A DNA stretch of 25,605 bases from an uncultured Bacilli bacterium (GCA_934101795.1 CAKORY010000014.1:1-25605); one strand, 5' to 3'; positions 13,996-21,701 are shown, counted from the first letter of the stretch. Notes: generated by a model from the sequence alone, not told the origin. Translations and numbers: made by a program.

Positions 13996-14413
13996 ATTTT
14001 TGTTTTTCTTCCATCATCATTTCCGTTATATTTGTTTCTATTTCATCTAGACCACTTTTTGGTAAATTTGATATTGTAACTTCTTCTTTAACAGTATCAA
14101 TTTTAATTTGCCCCCATAGAAGGCCTTGATAAACTAATAAGTCATTGTATAAATCTGGTGTGATTGAACTTAAGAAATAACCCCAGACAACACGTTTTTG
14201 ACCAATTAAAATTCTTTTGTTGGTTAAAACTACTACACATGTTTGAAAAAATTCATAAAATTTTTCATTTTTTTGACCAGCGAAAGCAAATACTACTTCT
14301 TCACCTGGATTTAAATGTTTTTCAACTACTGCACAATGATCTTTTAGATTCCATACTATTCCACCTGGATGTTTACGTTTAAATTCTAATGCTTTATCAT
14401 ATACTTGTCCCAT
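13973..14413 (-). CDS. Bacterial PH-like domain protein
   Basis: This 146-residue soluble protein has a central segment VVLTNKRILIGQKRVVWGYFLSSI followed by GLLWGQIKIDTVKEEVTISNL and SGLDEIETNI. This is the usual layout of bacterial PH-like (YokE/bPH) domains, which are stress- or membrane-associated modules. I place the start at the ATG at 14413: AGGTG lies 6 bases before it, whereas the GTG start 9 bases further up would overlap that ribosome binding site. It has no membrane segment. Its 3' end overlaps the next gene by 23 bases. The role is unknown. Confidence 0.75.
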   Translation of the reverse strand: MGQVYDKALEFKRKHPGGIVWNLKDHCAVVEKHLNPGEEVVFAFAGQKNEKFYEFFQTCVVVLTNKRILIGQKRVVWGYFLSSITPDLYNDLLVYQGLLWGQIKIDTVKEEVTISNLPKSGLDEIETNITEMMMEEKQKYGSVENK

Positions 14414-14462
14414 TATTATCACCTAGTTATATTTTATAATATTTTTTATAATTTGGCAATTG

Positions 14463-15398
14463 TTAGTTTAAATATTTACTATATACCCAACGGTTATTGT
14501 AGATTTGTGTCCAGTTATGTTCTTCTTTAATTACTGATACTGTCGTTTTTTTGGGTATTCTGTAAAGTATTATATTTCCATTTGGTTTATTTCTTACATT
14601 TAATAAAGCTGCGGTTGTTTTCTTTGATTCATAGTATAGTTTAGGCTTATCTTTTGTTAAATATATACTTGATACATACTCTTTATCACTTAGTTTTGCC
14701 CAACCGTTATTAATTTCTAAAACTTTTATTTTTGTATTTTTGGCAAGTAAGTTAACAAATTTATATGTACTACTTGGACCATATCTAACATTTAAATTAG
14801 CTGTTGTATAATAAGTATTGTTTACAACTGGTTCATTTGTTAAGTCTATGAAATTTAAACTTCTATTATTTTTTACTGTTGTAAAATTTTTATCAATAAA
14901 CATGCCTTGTTCTGGTTTAATATTATATTCTGTTGTTTTTAAAATCCATAATCCAAGATTATTCTTTGACCAACCAGAACCTAACATTTTGCCACGTCCA
15001 AGTGTTATATGAAAGTGTGGACCTGTTGCAAATCCATCTGCCCCTTTTGGAAATAAAACTTGTCCACGTTTATAGATTTTACCTTTATAAATATTTCTTA
15101 AATCTTTATCTTCGGGATGCACTATCATCATGGTTACAAAATCTGTAAATGTTGGAGTAACTACCGGACTTGTACTTTCAAGCCATATTGTATTTGATGC
15201 CCTAAGCCCTACACCATAAACCTTTTTTACTACCATTTCATCACATGGACAGTAAAAGTAACTGTTGTTACCACTTCCACATGCATCATCTATTGGGTAA
15301 TCTTTTAAGTCTCCTTCACTATGTCTTTTGTGAGTAAAATTATCATCATAGCCCTGCGTTATATTCATTATTTTAAGTGGGTAAGTTAGATAATTCAT
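14463..15398 (-). CDS. M23-type peptidoglycan endopeptidase with two SH3b domains, endolysin-like
   Basis: This 311-residue protein has an N-terminal LytM/M23 zinc peptidase domain: HSEGD (H26, D30) gives the HxxxD zinc motif and GPHFHITLG (H128, H130) gives the HxH motif. Two C-terminal bacterial SH3 domains follow (about 195-250, ANLNVRYGPSSTYKFVNLL..NNGWAKL..YVSSIYL; and about 258-311, ALLNVRNKPNGN..HNWTQIY..WVYSKYLN). It would cut peptide cross-bridges in the cell wall. There is no signal peptide, and the DLKDYPIDDACG segment resembles phage lysins, but no phage genes surround it. The start has a GAGGTGA ribosome binding site. Confidence 0.85.
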   Translation of the reverse strand: MNYLTYPLKIMNITQGYDDNFTHKRHSEGDLKDYPIDDACGSGNNSYFYCPCDEMVVKKVYGVGLRASNTIWLESTSPVVTPTFTDFVTMMIVHPEDKDLRNIYKGKIYKRGQVLFPKGADGFATGPHFHITLGRGKMLGSGWSKNNLGLWILKTTEYNIKPEQGMFIDKNFTTVKNNRSLNFIDLTNEPVVNNTYYTTANLNVRYGPSSTYKFVNLLAKNTKIKVLEINNGWAKLSDKEYVSSIYLTKDKPKLYYESKKTTAALLNVRNKPNGNIILYRIPKKTTVSVIKEEHNWTQIYNNRWVYSKYLN

Positions 15399-15417
15399 TT
15401 TTCTTCACCTCTACTAC

Positions 15418-15423
15418 ATTATA
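15418..15423 (-). promoter_or_regulatory. Candidate -10 box for the M23 hydrolase operon
   Basis: TATAAT on the minus strand lies about 20 bases before the M23 gene start. No good -35 is visible (closest are CTTTAA-like), so this is a weak call. It lies back to back with the promoter of the plus-strand acyltransferase gene. Confidence 0.4.
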
Positions 15424-15451
15424 TGAACTTGTCCATTTTCTTAAAGTGCAT

Positions 15452-15480
15452 TTGTCATAGAAAGATTTTGATGATATAAT
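15452..15480 (+). promoter_or_regulatory. Promoter of the plus-strand acyltransferase; very short leader
   Basis: Plus strand: -35 TTGTCA (15452-15457), 17-base spacer, -10 TATAAT (15475-15480). The start of transcription should fall at about 15486-15488. This leaves at most about 10 bases before the ATG at 15496, or none before the GTG at 15487, and no room for a normal ribosome binding site. Confidence 0.75.
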
Positions 15481-15495
15481 TATTTTGTGATATTT

Positions 15496-16251
15496 ATGAA
15501 AAAAATTTATTATTATGATGATTTTGATAGTGATGTTGTTATGTCTAAAAATCAAGAATATGTTTTAAAAGAAAACTATAAATGGATACATAAAAGCGCA
15601 TTTTATAAAATTGTTTCATATATTTTGTATTATATTTTCTTTATTTTTAGTATCATTTATTCTAAGTTATTTTTACATATAAGTATTAAAAATAGAAGAG
15701 TTTTGAAAGGTAAATGTAATTATTATTTATATATTAATCATACGCAAGAAATGGGTGATGCTTTTGTGCCACCAATTATTACTAGATATAAAAGACCTTA
15801 TTATATTGTTAATAAAGCAAACTTGGGAATACCTATTTTAGGTAAATTACTTCCCGCATTAGGTGCCATTGTTATACCTGATGGAATTCATGATATGTTA
15901 AAATTTAGAAAAGCACTTAAATACTATGGCAAAAAAAATCCAATCGTGGTGTATCCCGAAGCTCATGTTTGGCCATATTATACTAAAATCAGACCTTTTA
16001 ATACAAGTAGTTTTCAGCTTGCTGTGGAAGATGAAAAGGAAGTATACTGTGCCACAACAACTTATCAAAAAAACATTTTTTTTAAAAGACCAAAGATTGT
16101 TATTTATGTTGATGGACCTTTTGTATGTGATGAAAATTTAAGTAAAAAAGAAAAAGTAAAAAGATTAGAAAAGCTAGTTCATGATAAAATGGTGGAAAGA
16201 AGCAAAAATTCTAATATAGAATATGTAACATATAAAAAGAAAGATAATTAA
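15496..16251 (+). CDS. PlsC-like acyltransferase with atypical HX5D motif
   Basis: This protein of about 251 residues has a membrane segment (about 38-62) and the layout of lysophospholipid acyltransferases (LPLAT). Block I is NHTQEMGDAF (81-90), block III-like YPEAHVWPYYTK is at 153-164, and IPILGKLLPALGAIVIPDG corresponds to block II. The usual catalytic pattern is H-X4-D, but here there are five residues between H82 and D88. The start is either ATG 15496 or GTG 15487; I chose ATG because the N-terminus MKKIYYYDD is more usual, but the short leader leaves this open. It converges on another PlsC-like gene, and their stop codons overlap. Confidence 0.78.
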   Translation: MKKIYYYDDFDSDVVMSKNQEYVLKENYKWIHKSAFYKIVSYILYYIFFIFSIIYSKLFLHISIKNRRVLKGKCNYYLYINHTQEMGDAFVPPIITRYKRPYYIVNKANLGIPILGKLLPALGAIVIPDGIHDMLKFRKALKYYGKKNPIVVYPEAHVWPYYTKIRPFNTSSFQLAVEDEKEVYCATTTYQKNIFFKRPKIVIYVDGPFVCDENLSKKEKVKRLEKLVHDKMVERSKNSNIEYVTYKKKDN

Positions 16252-17111
16252 ATATCTTTCCAACCTGCTATATCACTTTTATCAAACTCATAGTTTAATT
16301 TCTTATTGTAAGCATCTTCGTATGCTTTTTTTCTTGCTTCATAATCCGTTTGAGCCATCTTTTTTGAGTCACTTTTAATATTTTCGTTTACTTCTGGATA
16401 AATAACTTTTATAATGCTCACTTCATACTTTACTTTATAAAATTCATCATTATCTGTTATATTTGTATCAACAATTTTTACAAAACATGAGATAATTGGT
16501 ACATCAAGTTCATGGGCAAATTGATATGCACCTCGCTTACATGGCCGAGGAAGTCTGTAATTGAACCACATTTCTTCTTCTGGATAAATTAAAACAATAT
16601 TTCCTTTTGCTAAAATCTTTTTTAGTTCGGGAATAAATTTTTTAATTATGTAATTAGGACTTTTTGATAACGGTATGATTTCAATGTTATTAAATAAAAA
16701 ACCTAAAAAACCTGGCATTGCTAGATTAGTATCTTGCACTACGATGTATAGTTTTTTATGTAATTTTTCTTCTACTATTTTTCGGACGTTATAACTATCC
16801 AGCGGATTAAAATGATTGCTTGTTATAATTGCACCTTTAGATAAATCAGCCGAATCCAGTTTTTCTAAACCATTAATTATAATGTCAGGGTATAATTCCT
16901 TACTTATTTTTTTTACTGTTTTGTTTGCTATTTTATTTTTAAAAAAATAACTTAACTTTTTCTTATTTTTAAAATAATCATCTATATATTTTTGAATTTC
17001 TTCATCAGATAAATTTGGGTCACCGATTTCTACTTTTTTATTAAGTTCGTTATTTTCAATATTTCTTTTTATATTGTTTATAACTTCCTTTTTACTACCT
17101 CCAATTATCAT
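16248..17111 (-). CDS. PlsC-like acyltransferase (LPLAT family)
   Basis: This 287-residue protein has the LPLAT motifs in proper order: SNHFNPLDSY (98-107) with the canonical H-X4-D, a block II-like NNIEIIPLSKS (141-151), and the block III variant YPEEEMWFNYRLPRP (176-190). It would transfer an acyl group from acyl-ACP, acyl-phosphate or acyl-CoA to a hydroxyl acceptor. The N-terminal 90 residues are charged and specific to this protein. No obvious membrane helix is present. It is the last gene of the acyl/glycosyl operon and overlaps the preceding glycosyltransferase gene by 4 bases (ATGA), which indicates coupled translation. Confidence 0.85.
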   Translation of the reverse strand: MIIGGSKKEVINNIKRNIENNELNKKVEIGDPNLSDEEIQKYIDDYFKNKKKLSYFFKNKIANKTVKKISKELYPDIIINGLEKLDSADLSKGAIITSNHFNPLDSYNVRKIVEEKLHKKLYIVVQDTNLAMPGFLGFLFNNIEIIPLSKSPNYIIKKFIPELKKILAKGNIVLIYPEEEMWFNYRLPRPCKRGAYQFAHELDVPIISCFVKIVDTNITDNDEFYKVKYEVSIIKVIYPEVNENIKSDSKKMAQTDYEARKKAYEDAYNKKLNYEFDKSDIAGWKDI

Positions 17112-18064
17112 AGGCGTGTTTCTTTCCCACTTTCAAAAACATTTTTTAAGGTGTTTTTAGTACCCACAAGACTTTTTGCTCGAGATACCATTAAGTCCAT
17201 CCACTCACTATCTTTTTTTCTATCCTCATCTGTATAACTATTTTTTATTTCTAATATTTCATTATAAAATGGTGTAAGAACAGCATATTTCCAGAAATAA
17301 TCATAGTATTGAACGTTTTCATATTGCCATGGTTTTAAGAATAAATTGTAGTGGATAATTACTGGTTTTTCCACTTCTTTATTATTTGGATTAGGCATTG
17401 CATCATAAATGTCACTTAAATACTTAATATGTCCATAACACATAGAATTGATATAATCTTGGTCAGGTGCTATAACATCAAAGCCATATTTTGTATATAA
17501 ATCTAAAAATTTTTCATCTATTTTTAATTCACATAATTTCTTTGAATTCATAAGTAAAACCCCTGAATTAATGTATTTATCACGAGGAATACCTACGACC
17601 TTTTCAAAATAACTTGCTAGTATTTCATTATCATTTGTTGATTTATCAACAATACAACCTAGATAATTATCACCTAAATCTTCATTATAAAGTCTAGATA
17701 TGTCATCGGGAATTACTGTATCGGCATCAATATAAATACATTTGTCATATTTTGGAAACATAACTGGTATAAATAATCTAAAGAATATCGTTAATGTAAA
17801 TGTGTATTCTCGTAATCTATTTCCTAGTTTATCTGTTATCATACTTAAGTTTTGATTCATTTCCGTTAAAATGATTTTTATATTATCAGTTTCTAATGAT
17901 TTTAATTTTTTGGCATTTTCTTCACTTAAATTCTCATAAATCACATTTATATCATAATTGTAATTATTATTTGCATTCATAATTAATGACTTAATGGAAA
18001 CTGCTACAAATTTTGCGTAACCATCATCAATTGCATAAAATATTGGTATTGTTATTTTATTCAT
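17108..18064 (-). CDS. Family 8 glycosyltransferase, first paralog
   Basis: This 318-residue GT8 enzyme begins with IPIFYAIDDGYAKFVAVSIKSL, the usual nucleotide-sugar-binding start. It has the metal-binding DxD motif in YIDADTVIPDD (D113, D115), then INSGVLLMNSKKL, APDQDYIN and the C-terminal IIHYNLFLKPW. Such enzymes transfer glucose or galactose from UDP-sugars, keeping the anomeric configuration, and in Firmicutes often act on lipopolysaccharide-like or teichoic glycans. The C-terminal 60 residues carry charged helices that may touch the membrane. The ribosome binding site AGGAGG is 6 bases before ATG, inside the preceding gene (8-base overlap). Confidence 0.88.
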   Translation of the reverse strand: MNKITIPIFYAIDDGYAKFVAVSIKSLIMNANNNYNYDINVIYENLSEENAKKLKSLETDNIKIILTEMNQNLSMITDKLGNRLREYTFTLTIFFRLFIPVMFPKYDKCIYIDADTVIPDDISRLYNEDLGDNYLGCIVDKSTNDNEILASYFEKVVGIPRDKYINSGVLLMNSKKLCELKIDEKFLDLYTKYGFDVIAPDQDYINSMCYGHIKYLSDIYDAMPNPNNKEVEKPVIIHYNLFLKPWQYENVQYYDYFWKYAVLTPFYNEILEIKNSYTDEDRKKDSEWMDLMVSRAKSLVGTKNTLKNVFESGKETRL

Positions 18065-18872
18065 TTATATCCTCCTTCAGTTTTTGATATTCTTCTAAGA
18101 TATCATCAAAATCATGACATTTTAAGATATCATGAAGCCTATCTATATTCCATGGTTTTACCTTTTGAGTTCTAAAGTACGGAAAGAACTTAAAAGTTGT
18201 AGTAAAGTGTCTAAACACTGTATCTTTTTTCATGGCATGTTGTTCATTGTATTTTCTTTTAACTATTAGTTTTGGTTTACAATATTTATTTAATGCAGAT
18301 TGATCAGGAAGAAGCATCTTTCTAGTACTACACATTTTACGTGCTTTCTTGAAACTTCCACTTTTCCTAATTAAATCTAAATTTAAAAGCAGTACACCCG
18401 AATTTAAATAATCTTTTTTAATCTTGTTTTTACTGTAGAAATATTGACCATAAAAGTCTCTGACACCAACTAGTTCATACATGCTATTGTCAATATCATA
18501 AAAATCTTTGAAACTTCTTTTGGCTACAACATCATTATCTAAATATAATATTTTGCTGGGAATATCTGGTACTAAATCAGCATAAAGACGTAACATGCAA
18601 TATGGTGTAAATAATGTATCTATATTTGATGTTGGTGTTTCTTCTAAAAATAATTTTTCTACATCAATTAATTTTACAAAGCTATCTTTATTTACTTCTT
18701 TAACTATTTTATCTAGTTTTTTTATTGTTTTTTCACTTATACTTTGTTTATTTTCATAATTCATACTAAAAACATAAATATTAAGATTACCTTTTTCATG
18801 TTTTATTAGAGATAAAATTGATATTATTAAACCATCTACGATATTAGAATCTCCGCAATATAATATGTTCAT
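18057..18872 (-). CDS. Family 8-like glycosyltransferase, second paralog
   Basis: This 271-residue GT8-type protein starts MNILYCGDSNIVDGLIISILSLIKH and has the metal motif in ILYLDNDVVAKRSF (D112-N-D114), then DYLNSGVLLLNLDLI, LLPDQSALN and a late histidine in VFRHFTT. I place the start at ATG 18872: GAGGT lies 7 bases before it, while an ATG 12 bases further upstream has this ribosome binding site inside its own coding region. It begins one base after the stop of the phosphopantetheinyl transferase gene. Sugar and acceptor are unknown; two different GT8 genes suggest two added sugars. Confidence 0.85.
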   Translation of the reverse strand: MNILYCGDSNIVDGLIISILSLIKHEKGNLNIYVFSMNYENKQSISEKTIKKLDKIVKEVNKDSFVKLIDVEKLFLEETPTSNIDTLFTPYCMLRLYADLVPDIPSKILYLDNDVVAKRSFKDFYDIDNSMYELVGVRDFYGQYFYSKNKIKKDYLNSGVLLLNLDLIRKSGSFKKARKMCSTRKMLLPDQSALNKYCKPKLIVKRKYNEQHAMKKDTVFRHFTTTFKFFPYFRTQKVKPWNIDRLHDILKCHDFDDILEEYQKLKEDINE

Positions 18873-18873
18873 T

Positions 18874-19332
18874 TTATACCTCATTTCTACATATAGCTAT
18901 TAAATACTCATCTTTGTCTATTATTTCAAACTTTTTTATTAACTTAATAGTATCGACTTTTTCTAAGCCGTATAAGATTCCTATGCCAAGCATTTTAACA
19001 TAAGATTCTTTCATTACCCAAATTTTAGTAAAATCATACTCTTTATTCTTAGATTTTTTTATTATTTCTTGTTCTGTTGGCGTGAAATATTTATTTACTA
19101 CACTTTGTTTATAAGTTAAATACTCAATATCTACACCTATTTCTTGATTGCTAGTTACTAAAACTGTCATATTTCTATCATGACTCAAATTAAAATATAA
19201 TTCGTTATTTTTTAAATAGGGCTTTCCATGTTCATTATAGACTATTTCAATATTTGCTGCGTTTTCTTTTTTCAAAATTTTTGTTAATAACTCTTTTGAT
19301 GATATATTTTTTTCAAGATAAAGTTTATACAT
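18874..19332 (-). CDS. 4'-phosphopantetheinyl transferase, Sfp type
   Basis: This 152-residue protein converts apo- to holo-carrier protein using coenzyme A. It carries the Sfp-type motifs GKPYL (36-40), FNLSHD (47-52), GVDIEYL (66-72) with the magnesium-binding Asp and Glu, FTPTEQEII (83-91) and WVMKESYVKMLGIG (105-118). It is much shorter than classical Sfp (about 220 residues), lacking the N-terminal part, but all catalytic motifs are present. It overlaps the acyl carrier protein gene by 8 bases, so the two are made together; its natural substrate is almost certainly that carrier. General fatty-acid ACP is probably served by an AcpS elsewhere. Confidence 0.87.
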   Translation of the reverse strand: MYKLYLEKNISSKELLTKILKKENAANIEIVYNEHGKPYLKNNELYFNLSHDRNMTVLVTSNQEIGVDIEYLTYKQSVVNKYFTPTEQEIIKKSKNKEYDFTKIWVMKESYVKMLGIGILYGLEKVDTIKLIKKFEIIDKDEYLIAICRNEV

Positions 19333-19549
19333 GGCTACTTAAGTAATTAATAATATCACCAACTGTTTGTATTTTTTTTATTTCTTTGTCGGGTATTTCT
19401 AATTCATATTTAGTTTCAATTTCTGAAATTAATGTTACTAGATCAAGAGATTCTAGGTCTAAGTCTGCTAGTAAATTAGTATTTTCATTAATACTTTTTT
19501 CTGGTACTTCAGCAATACCTGCAATTATTTTAATTATTTCTTCTTTCAC
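19325..19549 (-). CDS. Dedicated acyl carrier protein
   Basis: This 74-residue acidic helical protein has the phosphopantetheine attachment motif DLDLESLDLVTL (29-40, Ser34) and the typical third-helix ending DKEIKKIQTVGDIINYLSSH. Length and layout match free-standing carrier proteins. It overlaps the ligase gene by 4 bases and the phosphopantetheinyl transferase gene by 8, so it is a pathway-specific carrier loaded by its upstream ligase rather than the housekeeping fatty-acid ACP. That specific role is inference from context. Confidence 0.92.
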   Translation of the reverse strand: MKEEIIKIIAGIAEVPEKSINENTNLLADLDLESLDLVTLISEIETKYELEIPDKEIKKIQTVGDIINYLSSHV

Positions 19550-21120
19550 TTTTCTTCCTCCATTACTTTGTTTCTCAATATTTTTCTATTATTATTCTTT
19601 GGAAATTCTTCATTTCTAAGTGTTACTAATGCAATTTGATGATTTTTTGGTACTTTGCTATTATATCTATATATAAGGCCATTAAAGTAACTGATGTTTC
19701 CAAAATATTCTTCATTTGGATATATGCTTGCTATAAGTTTATTATTTTTTTCAGAAACTATTACTTCGCAAACACCTTTATCCTTTGATAGTTTTTCTTC
19801 GATTGCTTCCGGAGATATATTTTCTCCATTGCTTAATATAATTAAATTCTTTTTTCTTCCAGTTACGAATAAAAAGTTATCTTTATCTAAATATCCAAAA
19901 TCTCCGGTGTTAAAATATCCATGTTGCATAGCTTCTTTAGTTGCTTTTTCATCCTTGTAATATCCAAGCATGACGATATCACCTTTAACAAGTATTTCGT
20001 TATTTTCTATCTTTATGTCTGCACCACGCACTATTTGACCAACGGAACCATCTTTGTAGTATTCATTTCTATTAACAGCAAGAACTGGTGAACATTCTGT
20101 TATACCATATCCATTTAAGATTTCAATTCCTATACTTCTAAACCATTTAACATACTTCTTATCAAGAAATGCCCCACCACAAATTATGTATTCTAGGTTA
20201 CCACCAAAACTTTCGTGAATAGATTTAAAGAAATATTTTCTTAAATCAATCCCTACTTTAAGCAAGCTATTGCTTACATTTATCATTGCTTTTAATATTT
20301 TATCTTTTTTGATATTTCTTGCATTTTTCCAAATTTGCTTGTAGAAATTCTCTATAAAAACTGGTACTACAAACATTGTGTTTGGTTTGGCTTCTTTCAT
20401 TTCTGGTACAATATTTTTTAAACTATGATTTAAAAATGCCGGTACACCATAATAAAAAGGTTTAAGTACACTTGTTATTAAGCCAAAAGCATGATGAAAT
20501 GGTAAACAAGAAAATGCTAATCCATTTGGTTTAAATAAACTACATGCACCATAAATATCACTTAAAATATTTTTTTCACTTAACATTACTCCCTTGCTGC
20601 TGCCAGTTGTTCCTGATGTAAAAAAGATTACTCGTTCTTTATTTTTTATTTTGTTATCTTTAAACTCATATTTATTTTTATTAATAGTTTCTTCTATATC
20701 ATTAATGGAAAAACTTTTATATTTTTTTGTAATATTATCTATATCTGTATAATCTGGTGAATAATAAATTATTTTGCTATCACTTTTCTTAAGTAGTTCA
20801 TTAATTTTTTGTTCATCCATGTCTTTATCAATTACTACTGCTATATTTTGACTAATTATAATACTAAAGAATAATACTAGGTAGTTGTAGGAATTTTCAC
20901 CAATTAAAGCTATATGTTTTCCTTTGTATGTGTTGCTTAAATAGTTCGACATAGTGATTACATCATTATAAAAATCTTCATAAGTTTTGTTAATGGTTTC
21001 TCTTTTTGCATTTTTAAAGATAAAGGCTGTAGAGTCTTTATTTTTTTTATAATTAAATTCAAGAAGTTCTTTAAAACTTTTTAATTTTTTGTGTTCGTAA
21101 TACGCATATGGTTTATTCAT
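19546..21120 (-). CDS. AMP-forming acyl ligase (acyl-ACP synthetase-like)
   Basis: This 524-residue adenylation enzyme (ANL superfamily) has the phosphate-binding loop VIFFTSGTTGSSKG (about 164-177), YGITECSPV (about 336), GYFNTGDFGYLD (about 403-414), the hinge GRKKNLI and a C-terminal catalytic lysine in NNNRKILRN. It activates a carboxylic acid, probably a fatty acid, as acyl-AMP and passes it to a thiol; the ACP gene overlaps its 3' end. The start is ATG 21120 with GGTGG 5 bases upstream; a longer frame adds 29 residues that do not resemble the family and cover the promoter. The nearest named functions are acyl-ACP synthetase, long-chain acyl-CoA ligase or the ligase half of Aas. Confidence 0.87.
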   Translation of the reverse strand: MNKPYAYYEHKKLKSFKELLEFNYKKNKDSTAFIFKNAKRETINKTYEDFYNDVITMSNYLSNTYKGKHIALIGENSYNYLVLFFSIIISQNIAVVIDKDMDEQKINELLKKSDSKIIYYSPDYTDIDNITKKYKSFSINDIEETINKNKYEFKDNKIKNKERVIFFTSGTTGSSKGVMLSEKNILSDIYGACSLFKPNGLAFSCLPFHHAFGLITSVLKPFYYGVPAFLNHSLKNIVPEMKEAKPNTMFVVPVFIENFYKQIWKNARNIKKDKILKAMINVSNSLLKVGIDLRKYFFKSIHESFGGNLEYIICGGAFLDKKYVKWFRSIGIEILNGYGITECSPVLAVNRNEYYKDGSVGQIVRGADIKIENNEILVKGDIVMLGYYKDEKATKEAMQHGYFNTGDFGYLDKDNFLFVTGRKKNLIILSNGENISPEAIEEKLSKDKGVCEVIVSEKNNKLIASIYPNEEYFGNISYFNGLIYRYNSKVPKNHQIALVTLRNEEFPKNNNRKILRNKVMEEEK

Positions 21121-21158
21121 ACTTCCACCCCATGTATAAGGAAATGACCCTATATATA

Positions 21159-21187
21159 ATAATATCATGTTTTTTTCAGTTTGAAAA
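21159..21187 (-). promoter_or_regulatory. Promoter of the acyl/glycosyl operon
   Basis: Minus strand: -35 TTTTCA (21182-21187), 17-base spacer, -10 TATTAT (21159-21164), about 40 bases before the ligase start codon. The -35 is weak. From about 21188 to 21299 I see only AT-rich spacer. Confidence 0.45.
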
Positions 21188-21299
21188 CAAATTTTATGTT
21201 TTATCAAGCAAAAAGAGATAATTTGTATTGTTTTTTATTTTTTCAATTCATGTAGGTAATAATTTTAGGTTATAAAGATTAATGATATTTTAGAAAAAT

Positions 21300-21322
21300 A
21301 AAAAGCCCTTAAAAAGGCTTTT
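21300..21322 (-). terminator. Terminator of the tmRNA gene
   Basis: Minus strand: AAAAGCC, loop, GGCTTTTT and then ATTTTTC, beginning 11 bases after the tmRNA CCA end. Confidence 0.85.
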
Positions 21323-21332
21323 GATATCAATT

Positions 21333-21690
21333 TGGTGGAGAAGAGGAGGCTTGAACTCCTGTCCAATATACCCTATATCATAACATCTACAAGTTTAGGT
21401 AGATTTAAATTTCCTAACTAAAGTGGCTCTACACTAACCGATTAGTTAGTAAGTCTAGTAAAAATTCTATATAGTATCCTAAACAAATAATATATTATAT
21501 CTTATATTTATTAACCCCTAGTTCAACCTATAAGAGAAATTGAATAGAAGTGCTCCCTTATCCTATTAATTAGGCAAAAGCAGGAGCGAAACCATAATTA
21601 GTTTCGTCATTTAATTTTAATTGTGCACTTAAGGTATGCCGACCACTTGCAGTCATGCCTAGTAATACATGTCGAAACCATTGCTTCCCC
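21333..21690 (-). ncRNA. ssrA: Transfer-messenger RNA (tmRNA)
   Basis: tmRNA rescues stalled ribosomes and tags the unfinished protein. The 5' end GGGGAAG (at 21690) pairs with CTTCTCC before the encoded ACCA end (to 21333). The tRNA-like arm contains GGAGTTCAAGCCTCC, and the 5' part has the hallmark GGTTTCGACATG. The tag frame starts at a GCA codon (21624-21626) and ends at TAA (21570-21572), giving AQLKLNDETNYGFAPAFA. The bases before the resume codon (TTAAGT) fit the usual A at -4. Length, 358 nt, is typical of one-piece tmRNA. Confidence 0.95.
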
Positions 21691-21701
21691 ATGTATTGAA
21701 C

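Noticed and set aside
15373..15555. Minus-strand 60-residue frame across the M23/acyltransferase promoter region
   Set aside because: It overlaps two promoters and both gene starts, and its composition is that of antisense AT-rich DNA.
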